Assembly: GCF_963576675.1 (NCBI RefSeq)
Contig: NC_088916.1
Coordinates: 78,943,501 to 79,007,500 of the forward strand
From: Euphorbia lathyris
Lineage: Eukaryota > Streptophyta > Magnoliopsida > Malpighiales > Euphorbiaceae
Direction: 5' to 3'
DNA length: 64,000 nucleotides
The position numbers and the translations under genes are program-made. Shown here in pieces: positions 17,472-29,124 of the stretch; positions within the stretch are counted from its first letter, which is position 1; each line of letters starts with the position of its first letter. The notes below the pieces were generated by a model, which was not told the origin of the DNA, did not search any database, and worked only from the letters and a program-made list of their open reading frames with translations.

Positions 17472-20400
17472 GTATGTTAAGTTGGAACTGTCGAGGTATG
17501 GGCAACCCTCGAATAGTTCGTATGTTAAAGAACTTAGTGGCTAGGTTCAAGCCCGATTTTATTTTTCTGATGGAGGTGAAATGTAACCGCGAGAAAATTG
17601 ATGCAATAAAGCGTAGTCTTTCTTATTCTGGTCTCTTTTTCATTGATCCTATTAACCAAGGTGGGGGTTTGGCTTTACTTTGAAAAATTAATGGTTCAGT
17701 CAGTTTGGTTCGTGCCTCTAGAATTTTTATTGATGTCAAAGTCTCTTTACTGGGTTTGCCGGAGTATCGATTAACCGGTTTTTATGGTTTTCCTGAGCGT
17801 TCTAGAAGGTCAGCTTCCTGGGAGATGATTCGGGATCTGTGTAGTAATCATTCTTTGCCTTGGGTAATTATTGGATATTTTAACGACATGGCTTTGCAGA
17901 GTGAGAAGAGGGGCGGTCGCAGACATCCACCTAATTTAATTAATGGTTTTTCAGAGGTGATTGAGCAGTGTAATCTATTCGAGGTCCCTATGATTGGGCA
18001 TGAGTTTACTTGGTAAAAGAGCAGAGGATATCATAATTTTGTTGAAGAGAAGTTAGATAGGGGTTTAGCTTCATCCAGCTGGTTTCAATTATTTCCTTCG
18101 GCCAAAGTTATTAATGAGGAAGCTTCGGCCTCTGACCATTCAGCTCTTGTGCTATGTCCGACCCCTAGTGAAGCGGTATTTGTTCACCGATTCCGTTTCA
18201 AAGCTGCCTGGATTCAAGAACCTGATTGCCGAGATCGGGTTGCAAGTTCCTAGAATGTGAATGCCTCGACCGACATTTTAGCTCGGCAGGAGCAGTGCGG
18301 GCAGGCGCTTTATCAGTGGGGAGCCGAGTTGCGCAGTCAGTTTTCTTCCAAACTTGTGGATTGTCGAGCTGAGATTAAAAGGTTACAGAAACGCGTCGAT
18401 GGGGCAGGTCAGGCGTTACTTTTAGAAGCTCGGGGAAAGCTGGAAAATATACTGTACCAACAGGAATTGTATTGGAAGCAAAGAGCAAAAAAATTGTGGT
18501 TGGCTGGCGGTGATATGAATTCAAAATTTTTTCATGCAGCTGCTAATAATAGGAGGAAAAAGAATAGCATTGAGAGGCTTCGTGATGTTGATGGTGAGTG
18601 GCGCAGCTGGGGTGCAGGTTTGGATTCTGTTATTCTCTCTTACTTTACTCAGCTTTTTACCTCGAATGGTTGTGTTTTGGATCCTATTATTGAAAATGTG
18701 GTGCCGAAGTTGTCTGTGGAAAATTGTGATATGCTCTGTGGTGATTTTAATGCTGTGGAAATTAAAGAAGCTTTGTTTTCAATGCACCCTGACAAAAGCC
18801 CTGGACCTGATGGTTTTAACCCCGGTTTTTATCAGAAATTTTAGGATGTAGTAGGAGGTCATGTTACTGAAGCTTGTTTATTATGGTTAAATTCTGGAGT
18901 GTTGCCTGATGAGATTCATGATACTAATACTGTATTAATCCCCAAGAAATCGAAACCTGAGATGGTTTCTGACTTGAGACCTATAGCTCTTTGTAATGTG
19001 ATTTACAAAATTGTTTCTAAAGTCTTAGCTAATCGGTTAAAGAAAGTCCTTCATGTTCTTATTTCTCTGTCCCAGAGTGCCTTTATCCCTGGCAGACTAA
19101 TCACTGATAATGTTGTGCTGGCATTTGAGGTGAATCACTATCTCCATCAGAGGACTAGAAGGGTTTCAAGTGGTATGGCTGCTCTTAAGCTTGATATATC
19201 TAAAGCATATGACAGGGTGAAATGGAGATTTCTTCAGGAGATGTTATTGAACCTTGGTTTCCCATCGAGATTTGTTAAACTATTAATGCAGTGCGTTACA
19301 AAGGTTAAATATAGGATTGTCCATGTGAAACATGTAGTGGGACCTATTGTTCCAAGGAGGGGACTCCGTCAAGGGGATCCGCTATCATCGTATCTTTTTA
19401 TTATCTGTGCGGAGGGTCTTTCTCTCTACTTATCACGGCTGGAGTCAGAGGGTCGGATCCGAGGTTGTGTTGTTGCCGATCAAGCACCAGCAATCTCTCA
19501 TCTGTTCTTCACTGATGATAGTTACTTATTCTTCGGATCGAATCAATCAGAAGCTTCAGCAATTAAACAAGCTCTAAATGACTATGAGCGTGCTTATGGA
19601 CATAAAATAAATTTATCAAAATCTTCTATATCATTCAGCCGAAATTACCCAGATGGTGTGTGTGCAGAAACTAGTAATTTCTTGGGGGTTTCCACTGTAG
19701 CCCTCCCAGATAAATACCTCGGTCTACCTTTGGTGGTGGGAAGGAATAGGTCACAGGTTTTTGGCTTTGCCGAGGACATGGTGCGGTCTAGATTGAAGAG
19801 TTGGAAAGCCAGGTTTCTTTCAAGAGCAGGAAATGAGGTTATGATCAAATCAGTAGTGCAAGTACTTCCTACTTATGCTATGAGCCTCTTCCTATTTCCT
19901 ATGAATATTTGTGATGATCTAGAGAAGTTGATGAATTCTTTTGGTGGGGATCGGATGGTTCGGGTAAAGGTAGTTTACACTGGAAATCGTGGGATAAGCT
20001 ATGATGTCCTAAAAAATTTGGTGGAATGGGGTTCAGAAAGTTGCATAATTTCAACTTAGCTTTATTGGCTAAACAAGGTTGGCGACTTAGCTCAAATCCC
20101 GAGTCTCTTGTGGCATGAGTTTTTAAGGCTCTTTATTATCCGGATAGCTCTTTTCTTGGTGCATCGTTATCTGATGGGCCTAGCTTTAGCTGGCGTAGTA
20201 TTACGGGTGCTCAGGAGTTGTTAAGGTCAAGTATTCGCAGGTTTGTAGGGGAGGGTGGTGAGGTCCGAATTTGGGAAGACCCGTGGCTCCCTGACGATCA
20301 TTTTCCGTATGTCGAAAGTGAAAAATTGGATGGTCTAGGGGTGGAAGTGGCGGCTGATCTTATGGAGGAGGGTCAGCGGTCATGGGATGTTGGGTTAGTT

Positions 20401-20638
20401 TCGGGCATTTTTGTTCCTCGGGATGCAGAACTTATTCTCCGTATCCCCTTATCTAATCGGGTCGATCATGATGTGTGGTACTGGAAGGATGACCGGCGGG
20501 GCAACTATAAAGTTAAAAGTGGGTACCGAAAGCTTATGTCTGATTTTGGAACAAATTGGTTCATTGATTCTCCAGTATGGAGTAGAGTTTGGAATCTTAA
20601 AGTGCCCCCTAAGGTTAAGAACCTTCTTTGGTGGGTTC
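17468..20638 (+). pseudogene. LINE ORF2, 5' part: endonuclease and reverse transcriptase (decayed)
   Basis: The frame starts at 17468 with the endonuclease opening MSMLSWNCRGMGNPRI. In-frame stops lie at 17681, 18014, 18251 and 18842. Three of these sit where the family has Trp, so TGG became TGA or TAG. The RT holds DKSPGPDGFN, PIALCNVIYKIVSK, KLDISKAYDRVKW and GLRQGDPLS. The catalytic motif reads FTDD instead of FADD. A one-base loss in the T run near 19940 shifts the frame. Past the shift, the RVT/zinc region continues (EVRIWEDPWLPDDHF, VWSRVWNLKVPPKVKNLLW) until the Copia insertion at 20639. It is non-functional. Confidence 0.88.
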
Positions 20639-22083
20639 TGTTGGTCCCTAGTAATTAGTTCCAAGGGGGGGTTAGGAACTAATGTAACTTTTTCGCTTTT
20701 AATTATGCTGACTTAATGTTATTTTAAAAGTTTGATAACTCAGCGTGTTGGTCAGCACGGCCGATTGATTAGTCAGACAGTTTTAGTTCTATGCTGACTA
20801 AGACTGCTTGACTTGAAAGTTGGGAATTGACACTTGAAAGGTCAGCTTCCAACTTAGCACTCAGATTTACTCAGTTTCAGTTTTAACAATTTATAAGCTG
20901 AGTAAATACAACAAGCAACACATGCACATATATATATATATATATTGAGAGAAAGAGTTTAGAAGTTACTCAGCATGACTTATCCTGGTTCGGCCTCTCT
21001 GCCTACGTCCAGTCCCCAGTTCCTCTTGGGATTTTCAATCCAATATTGAGCTCTTTCAAGGTAGAGCACAAACCCTTTACAAGGCAGTGAGTATGCAAGA
21101 GTACGTCCTCTATTCGTCTACTCAGCTCCTACTAAGTCCTACAACCCAGCACTTAGATTTTTCTACCACTGAATACTTACAACCAAGTACTCAGCTCAAC
21201 ACTCTCAATATTCCTATTGATCACACACTTGTTCTTTTTCAACCAAAGAACACCTTAGATGATTACAAAACAATCAATCTAGCATTTACACAGAGAATAG
21301 AAAAGTTGGTGTAAGATCTTTTTGTATTTGAGTGCTTTCAAGATTTTCTCTCTTGTATTTTTCTTTTGATACTTCGGCAAATGATCCAAGGTTCTTGATT
21401 GTCCTTTTATAGATGGAAATCTCATCCTGGATCATTTTGAATTGGTTTAGCCGTTGTGTCCAAAACGGCTCTTTTAGGGAACATCTTCTGGTCAGCTTCA
21501 GACCGTTCCTCCATTCCCTTCCTCTGTTTTCTTCAGGCATCAGATTTTATCTTCTTGCATCAGACTTGTCTTTTTGTGCCAGTTGTCTTTTACCAATAAT
21601 CCATAGACCCATGTTTCTTGGAATTAGTCTTCTGTGTATTTTCGAGGCTTCAATTATTGGTGCAGAAGATTGGCAGACTTTGTCCTTTAGTGAACGGATC
21701 CTTCATGCTGTCCTGACTGTCACTCAGCTTCATTCGTTATCTTCGAATATTCAACTTCTGTGCTGAGTTCCTTCTTAGTCACCTTCGTTCTGTTTGTATA
21801 ATTCTGAAGGAGTCTTCTAATTTAGTCAGCTTCGTTCTGGCAACTTTGAAGGAAGCTTCTGACGCTAAGTTCTACTCCACTCAGCTTCTATTCTTTTATG
21901 CTGAGTTCCATTCAACTCAGCTTGGCTTATGCTGACTTTTGTCCTGTTTAACTTTATATATATTTTTGCACTCAATATTGAACAAACAGATTAGTACAAT
22001 TAAATCAAAGCATTTAAATTTAATTGCCTCTTAATCATGGATGATTTTGTCAAATCAAAATCTTGTGGAAAGGTGTTTCAACA
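20639..22083 (-). repeat. 3' LTR (element orientation) of the Sirevirus-like element
   Basis: 1,445 bp, TG...CA bounded, about 98% identical by eye to the partner at 30978-32420 (about two dozen differences, mostly transitions). It contains many ACTCAGC/GCTGAGT words and a TA microsatellite near 20930. Confidence 0.93.
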
Positions 22084-22085
22084 AA

Positions 22086-22097
22086 CTCCCCCATTTT
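22086..22097 (-). other. Polypurine tract
   Basis: On the minus strand AAAATGGGGGAG lies two bases from the 3' LTR, the expected site for plus-strand DNA priming. Confidence 0.8.
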
Positions 22098-22527
22098 GAT
22101 GTTGGCAAAATACATAATTATGGAACTCAGTTATAAGTTACCCCATGATTGATTTATTTTTGAAATGACTCCCCCGTAAGGGTTGCACATATTGTCTTAA
22201 CTTAATTCTAAACCTTCCAAGATTTAATTGAATTATCCTTAAGACATTTGTGTATACTGACTTAATTTAATGTTAGATTTTTCAAGATCTGAGCTAATTT
22301 GATTTAAGTCAGTTTTCAAAAAATATTAGAAGTATGTTGTTACTCAGTTTATTACCTAAGTATTTTAGTGTTAATGTATACTGAGTATGTTTTACTTCTT
22401 AATTTGTTTGTTCAATTTTATCGACCAGATTGAGGAAATAGTACTTGACATAGATTAAGCAAAAAGATAAAGCAAAAACATATATGAAATATTCTATGCT
22501 AAGTTCTAAACATTGACTAGACTATAT

Positions 22528-25461
22528 CTAGTTCTTCTTCTTCTGAGCTTGGTGGTCAGCTTGAGCTATTCCTTTACCTTTGTCTTTACTTCCTGCAAGC
22601 TGAGTTCCTTCTTGACTTGTCTCCCCCGTTTTGCCATCATCGGGTTTATAAATGAATGTGTCGGTGCGAGCATGAGGGGAGAGGTGAGTTGAGTAACGCT
22701 GGAGCCTCTTAGTACTTTCTCGCAAGTCGTCAATTATAGGAACACTGTCATCTTGGACATGGCGAGGAACCCGAAGAGAACTGCTAATCATGCTGAGCAG
22801 GCATTCATGAGATTTGCTAAGCCAGGTGAGCGAGCTGGTGAGCTGAGCAAAAGATTGGTGGTACATCTTGAGCAAGGCAGAGTCATAAAATATGCGCTGG
22901 GCATTGTTGATGCGCATTGCCTTCATAATTGCTTGGGAAAAGCTCAAGAGTTGACTGTTGGAGACTGGATCAACATCCATTTGTGCTTTGTTGATGTTGA
23001 GTAAACTTACTGCTTCACTCAGTTGGTCAATTATGCACTGAGAGGAGGAAGATACTAAGTCACGCGTACTGGTCAGCTCAGCATTAAGCTTGGTAAAGCA
23101 TTCTTGAAGTTCAGCAGAGGTGGCAAACTCAGCATTTCCAGGTGCGCTTGATTTGGTCAGTTTTGCAGTTAACTTAGCAAAATATCCTTGAAGTTCAGCG
23201 GAAGTGGCATACCCTGGATTAACTTCTGATGGTTGTTGGATTTTGCCTTCAAGCGAGTTCAGATGGTTCACCATTGTGAGAACCAATTTAGTCAACTGTG
23301 TTATTTGGTCTTGCCTTGGTTGCTGAGTTTGAATGGTGGTCATAACACTTACTAGATCCTTGAGTCCTCTTAGTTCATTGAGAAGCTGAGTGATTCCAGG
23401 CAGTTGAGAGGGCTCAGTATGAGAAGATCTAGCAGCATCAGCTTAAGGAGGGTTCAATTCTTGAAGCAAGGACTGAGCAGAGGCAATGATGCGTCGGCCT
23501 GACTCAGTGGCATTCAAGTAGGTGAATTGAGCCGCATTTGTCTCAAAGGCTGGAATTGAGTTTGAGGGTGGAGGAGTTGGCTGTTTGCCAGATTGATTAC
23601 CCTGATTGGTGACTGGACTTTGATGCAGATTATCTTCAGGAGCTGAGTTGTCAACATGATGAGTTGGAGGTGGAGTTTGGTTAGTCATGTTGACCTACTC
23701 ATCCTGAGTGGATGAAGTTGAAGCAGGAATTGTTCCATCTTGAGCAGTTTTTGGATTCTCCGGAGTCTTGGCTTGTTCCTCAATATGAGTAACAGAGGCT
23801 TGGTTTTGCACAAGATCCGTTGTAGGAGACTCAAGCTCAGCATCATGAGAGAAATATTTGAACTGAATTTTGGACATTTCAGCATCAATATCTTGAGGAG
23901 GAGAGTCTGCAAGGAGATCAATAACTTGAGTTTTATGGGCTTTCTTCTTAAGCCGCTTGAACCTTTGTTCCTTGGGAGGAGAGGGGTCAGCATCAATGTT
24001 CTCCTCATCAGTATCAACTGTCTCTTCTACCATAGTTGGATGCTCATGTTGCTCAACATGATCCTCAACAGCAACATTTTCTTTTTCCTCAACTCTTTGC
24101 TCAACATCACCCTGAGGTTGCTCAACATCAGCATGTTCTTCCTGCTCAGTATGGACGTTTTCCTCAACATGAGTTTCTTTCTCAGCTTCCCTTTCTTTTT
24201 CAACACTTGCTTTCTCAGCTCTTTGCTCAATTTCTTTCTCAGTTTCCTTTTCTAGGTCAGTTCCATGACCTTTGGAGGATACAACCCAATCTAGGGGACC
24301 AGCTTCAACTGTCTTTAAGGTATTAACCTTCTTCCTTTTCATCAAAGGGGATTCCGGAGTTCCCTCTTCTTCATCCTCAGGCTCTTCTGGCCTCTTTCTC
24401 TTCTCTGCCGACTCAGCTTTCTCCTTAGCCTTGTCAGCTTTAACTTTTTCTTGAGACACTAGTCTCACTTTCTTTGGGACAGCATGGATGTCTTTGGAGC
24501 ATGTTTCAATGGCCTTTCTCTTCTTCGTCTTCTTTTCCTTAGGTGACTCAGCAGGAGCCTCTACTTCTTTCTGAGGCTCATTTTCAGGCTCAATTTCTAG
24601 CTCAGCTTCATCATTTTTCGCAGCATCTACAACTTCTTCATATCCTTTCAACAGTTGATTGTACAACAGTCCAACCAGCAAAGCTGCTGTGATCTCACTT
24701 CCCAAAGTGTCAGTTTCATTTATGGTCTCAATCTGTTTGTCCTCAATGATCTTAGTTATCAGAGAACCCATCCTGAGCTTCTTTCCACTGCGTTGAAGAG
24801 CCCCAACCAGAAAGACGGGCATGTTAAGTGGAGTGTAGGTCAACATGTGCCATATGAAGCACTGTTCAAAATTGGAGGCAGATGAGGCTGGGTTGAGTTT
24901 GGGGAAGATGAAGTTGGTCAGCATGTAGTGAGCCATCTTCTGTTCTTGCCCCATACAGGTGTTGGGTATTTCACCTTTATGATCTTTGGGTTTGCAGAAC
25001 CCCTTGATCTTGTCAAGCTTCTCCTTTGGTACCTTCTCTTTTGTTGTCCTAAATTCTATTCCTTCGTCTGGTAAATCTAGAAGAGTAGCCAGATAGGCAG
25101 GGGTTATGGTGATTTTCTGACCTTTGACTGTAGTCTCCAAATAGTCAGCATCTTCTTCATCAACAAATATGTTGGAATAGAACTCTCTTACCAGTCTAGG
25201 GTATGTTTTTCCGGCGAGTGAGAAGAGACCGGTCCATTTGTTCTTCTCGATCCAGTCGCAGAATGGCTTCTCAGAAGTGACGAATCCTGGAGAAAACCAT
25301 CTGCACTTCAGAACCTCCAAGTTGTTGACCTTTTTATGAACCTTGATCATATTCCTTTCTATTTGCTTTGAAGAACCAGCAGGGTCAGCTTGAGTGGGTT
25401 TGCCAGAGGTTTGGCCAGGCTGAGTGGTGACGTTAGGAATTTCATTTTTGCCGGAAGCCAT
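22528..25461 (-). pseudogene. Env-like extra ORF of the Sirevirus-like element (two stops)
   Basis: One frame runs from ATG 25461 to 22528 (~977 codons), broken by stops at 23697-23695 and 23445-23443. The first ~250 residues form the globular domain seen in plant transposon extra proteins (KWTGLFSLAGKTYPRLVREF, ITPAYLATLLDLPDEGIEF, MLTNFIFPKLNP). A long Lys/Glu-rich low-complexity middle follows. The C-terminal part is Gln/Ser-rich and coiled-coil-like. I see no clear signal peptide or transmembrane anchor, so 'env-like' describes position, not a shown envelope role. Confidence 0.78.
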
Positions 25462-25990
25462 TGTTGCAGATGAAGGTTTTGAGGTTTAGGGAGAGAGAAG
25501 GATTCGATTACAGAAGATCGTAAGCGTAAAGGGTAATGAGTGGGGATTCTTCCACTACTTATAGAGTTTTGAGTCATTAATGAACTAGCCGTTTTCATCT
25601 TGGGACTTTAATCGACAAAGATTCTTCCATTTATGACAGGTTCGGCGCATGGGTATTCATTATTACTTGCGTTTTTCTAGGTATGATTTGTTACACGTGT
25701 CATTGTTTATTGGTGCGAGTGGGCATTTACTCAGTTTGCCAGAATATGAGTCGTTTATGATACTGAGTATTTAATTCTACGTAGATGGATTTCCTATCTC
25801 TTAGTAACTCAACATACGTTCATCACACAACATGTACATTCACTCAGCATAAGGTGATTACTCAATATGTCTATCTACTCAGCACAGAATATTTACTCAG
25901 CATTTGTATCTACTCAGCATAGACTATTAAGCTCAATGTGCAGTAGTTACTAGCATGATAATCATTCAACATTTATTCAAATACTTAGAA
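25462..25990 (-). other. Spacer between pol and the extra ORF, rich in ACTCAGCAT repeats
   Basis: Between 25800 and 25930 the words ACTCAGCAT, ACTCAGCAC and ACTCAATATG recur about every 20-25 bases. No ORF is supported. The spacer may hold a promoter or splice acceptor for the extra ORF; that is inference. Confidence 0.5.
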
Positions 25991-28129
25991 TTATTGAAGA
26001 GGATTAGACACACCGATAGCTTCCCTTAGTATGTTAAATTGTTCACGGGCCAAGGGCTTGGTGAAGATATCTGCAAGCTGTTCATTTGTTGGCACATAGG
26101 TCAGCTTGATCTCACCCTTTAGTACGTGATCTCTGATGAAGTGATGCCTTATACTGACATGCTTCATCCTGCTGTGTTGAATAGGATTCTTGGATAGATC
26201 AATGGCACTTTTGTTGTCACATTTGATCTCTATTGTCTCAGTTCTTACTCCACAATCCTCAAGCTGTTGCTTTATCCATAGGACTTGAGCTACACAGCTT
26301 CCAGCAGCAACGTACTCAGCTTCAGTTGTAGATAGAGCAACTGATGACTGCTTCTTACTGAACCAGGATACTAGACAGCTTCCAAGGAAATGGCATCCTC
26401 CTGAAGTACTCTTACGCTCTAGCTTATCCCGTCCATAGTCAGCATCAGTGTATCCTATGAGTGTGAAGTCATTTGAGGCTGGATACCACAAACCTACATC
26501 AACTGAGCTCTGCAAATATCTAAAAATTCTTTTTACAGCAATTAAGTGAGATTCCCTTGGGTCAGCTTGATATCTTGCACAATAGCATACTGAGTACTGT
26601 ATATCAGGTCTACTAGCAGTGAGATAAAGTAAGGAGCCTATCATACCTCGATAGAGTTTACTATCTATTGACTTACTTTTCTCATTTCTGCATAGGACAG
26701 TATCAGTACCCATAGGGGTTGATATGGGCTTACAGTCTTCCATATCAAATTTCTTTAACATCTCATTGGTGTACTTGGACTGACTAATGAAGATGTCGTT
26801 CTTACCTTGCTTAATTTGAAGTCCAAGGAAGAAGCTGAGTTCTCCCATCATAGACATTTCGAACTCAGTCTGCATCTGTTTGCTAAACTCTTGACACAAA
26901 GATTCGTCAGTAGCACCAAATATTATGTCATCTACATAGATTTGTGCAAGTAGGGTATGTTTACCCTTTTTCTTAATGAACAAGGTTGTGTCAGCTTTTC
27001 CTCTGACATAATTCCTGGTCAGCAGGAAGTTGGTCAACCTTTCATACCAAGCTCTTGGAGCTTGCTTCAGGCCATATAAGGCCTTCTTGAGTTTATAAAC
27101 GTGGTTTGGAAATTTTGGATCTTCAAAACCGGGAGGTTGATTAACATATACCTCTTCGTTTATAAAACCATTAAGAAATGCACTTTTAACATCCATTTGA
27201 TACAATTTAAAGTTCATGAAACTAGCATATGCACACAATATACGTATAGCTTCTAACCTAGCAACTGGTGCAAAGGTTTCACCATAATCAATGCCCTCTT
27301 GCTGACTATAGCCTTGGGCTACAAGTCGAGCTTTGTTCCTAATTACATTTCCATGTTCATCTAGTTTGTTTCTAAAAACCCACTTAGTTCCTATGGATTT
27401 TTGATTCCTAGGTTTAGGTATTAAATCCCATACCTCATTTCTCGTGAATTGGTCAAGCTCCTCTTGCATGACATTGATCCAATACTCATCATGCTCAGCA
27501 TCAGCAAAGTTCTTTGGTTCATGAACTGATATGAAAGCAACGTTGCTGAGGAATTTTCTAAGCTGGTCTCTAGTCATTACTTTATTGTTGGCATCATCCA
27601 GGATGGATTTTTCTGAATGTCCTCTTGGAATTTTTATCTCCTTGGGTAATGTTGAGTTGTTTGGAACAGGTGTTTCTACAATCTCTGCAGGGACAGATTG
27701 GTCAGCAAAGGTAATTTCAGTTTCGATTTTACCTTTGGTCAGTTCTTGTGCTGGTGACTCAGCATGTCCATTCTGGTCAGCAGAAGCTGAGTTGGGTTCT
27801 TCCTCTGTGTGTTGAGTTGTTCTTCCTGCAGGGTTAGTTTCATCGAAATCTACATGGACTGACTCTTTTACAACCTGGGTCCTTTTATTATAAATTCTAT
27901 ATGCTTTACTGTTTGTTGAGTATCCCAAAAAGATCGCTTCGTCAGCTTTGGCATCAAACTTTGCCAGATTATCCTTAGTGTTGAGTATAAAACATTTACA
28001 CCCAAAGGCACGAAAGTATCCAATATTGGGCTTTCTTCCTTTCCAAAGTTCATAAGGAGTTTTCTTTAATATGGGTCTTACCAAGGCCCTATTCAATATG
28101 TAACATGCTGATTGACAGCTTCTCCCCAA
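25991..28129 (-). pseudogene. Copia pol, 3' part: reverse transcriptase and RNase H
   Basis: Open frame of 712 codons, shifted by one base from the integrase frame. It starts in the integrase tail ([20 protein letters not shown]). The RT has [53 protein letters not shown] and the catalytic YVDDIIFG. RNase H has [29 protein letters not shown] and [14 protein letters not shown], and ends with [15 protein letters not shown]. All catalytic acids are present. Only the upstream frameshift and the stops in gag disable it. Confidence 0.9.
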
Positions 28130-29118
28130 AAATACTTTGGAAGCCTATTTTCACTCAGCATTGTCCTAGCAATTTCTACTATTGTCCTATTCTTCCTTTC
28201 AACAACTCCATTCTGTTGAGGAGTTCTTGGGGCAGAGAAATTATGGTCAATACCATTAGTTTCACAGAATTCATCAAACAATTGGTTTTTGAATTCTCCA
28301 CCATTATCACTTCTAATGTGAGCTACTCTTAGGTCTTTGTCATTTTCAAGCTTTTTGACTAATGTAGTAAACATCTCAAATGTTTCATCTTTGCTACTCA
28401 GCAAGATGACCCAAGTATACCTAGAGAAATCATCCACAATAACTAAGGAAAATTTCTTACCTCCCATGCTGAGTGGCTGGATAGGTCCGAAAAGATCCAA
28501 ATGTAGTAATTCCAATGGTCTTTTAGTTGAGACAACCTTTTTGCTATGAAAAGACTTTTTGGTTTGTTTACTTTGCTGACAAGCATTACAAAGTTGATCT
28601 TTTTCGTACTTTAGTTTGGGTAATCCCTCAACTAATTGCTTTCTAGCTAGTTTGGCAAGGAGGTCCATGCTGACATGCCCAAGTCTCCTATGCCATAGCC
28701 AGGAGTTGTCCTCTTTTGACACCAAGCATATACTTTTTGAAAATTCTTTTTCCAAACTCAACATGTAAACATTTTCTACACGAGGGGCTGTTAAAATCAA
28801 ATCATTTGTTTTTCCCTCGAGTATTTGACACTTAGCATCATCAAATATAACCTTCCTTCCACTCTTGCAAAGCTGAGCTACGCTTAGAAGATTATATTTG
28901 AGACCTTTAACTAAGAAGACTGACTCAATTTTAGGGTTACCTCCGATAGTTCCTGAGCCAACTATCTTGCCCTTCTTGTTGTCTCCAAAGCTTACACTAC
29001 CTCCTCGTTTAAGCTCTAGTGTGATGAACTGAGTTTCATCACCTGTCATGTGTCTTGAGTATGCGCTGTCTATATACCAGAGTTTTGATTTCTCCACGCA
29101 TGTCAAGCTGACCTGCAT
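28093..29118 (-). pseudogene. Copia pol, 5' part: protease and integrase
   Basis: In frame with gag, following a stop at 29127-29125. The protease motif reads WYIDSAYSRHMTGD; the family usually has DSGCSRHMTG, so the active-site Gly is Ala and the next Cys is Tyr. The integrase has the H-H-C-C zinc domain (LWHRRLGHVS to CNACQQSK) and the catalytic D, D, E set (HLDLFGPIQ, IRSDNGGEF, TPQQNGVVERKNRT). A single-base loss near 28113 ends the frame early at 28093. Confidence 0.88.
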
Positions 29119-29124
29119 TTTAAA

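Noticed and set aside
21087..21766. Small ORFs repeated at 31424-32103
   Set aside because: They lie in the two LTRs and are repeated only because the LTRs are; no start context or family support.
23740..24326. Plus-strand hydrophobic and His/Gln-rich ORFs
   Set aside because: Antisense shadows of the low-complexity Lys/Glu part of the env-like ORF.
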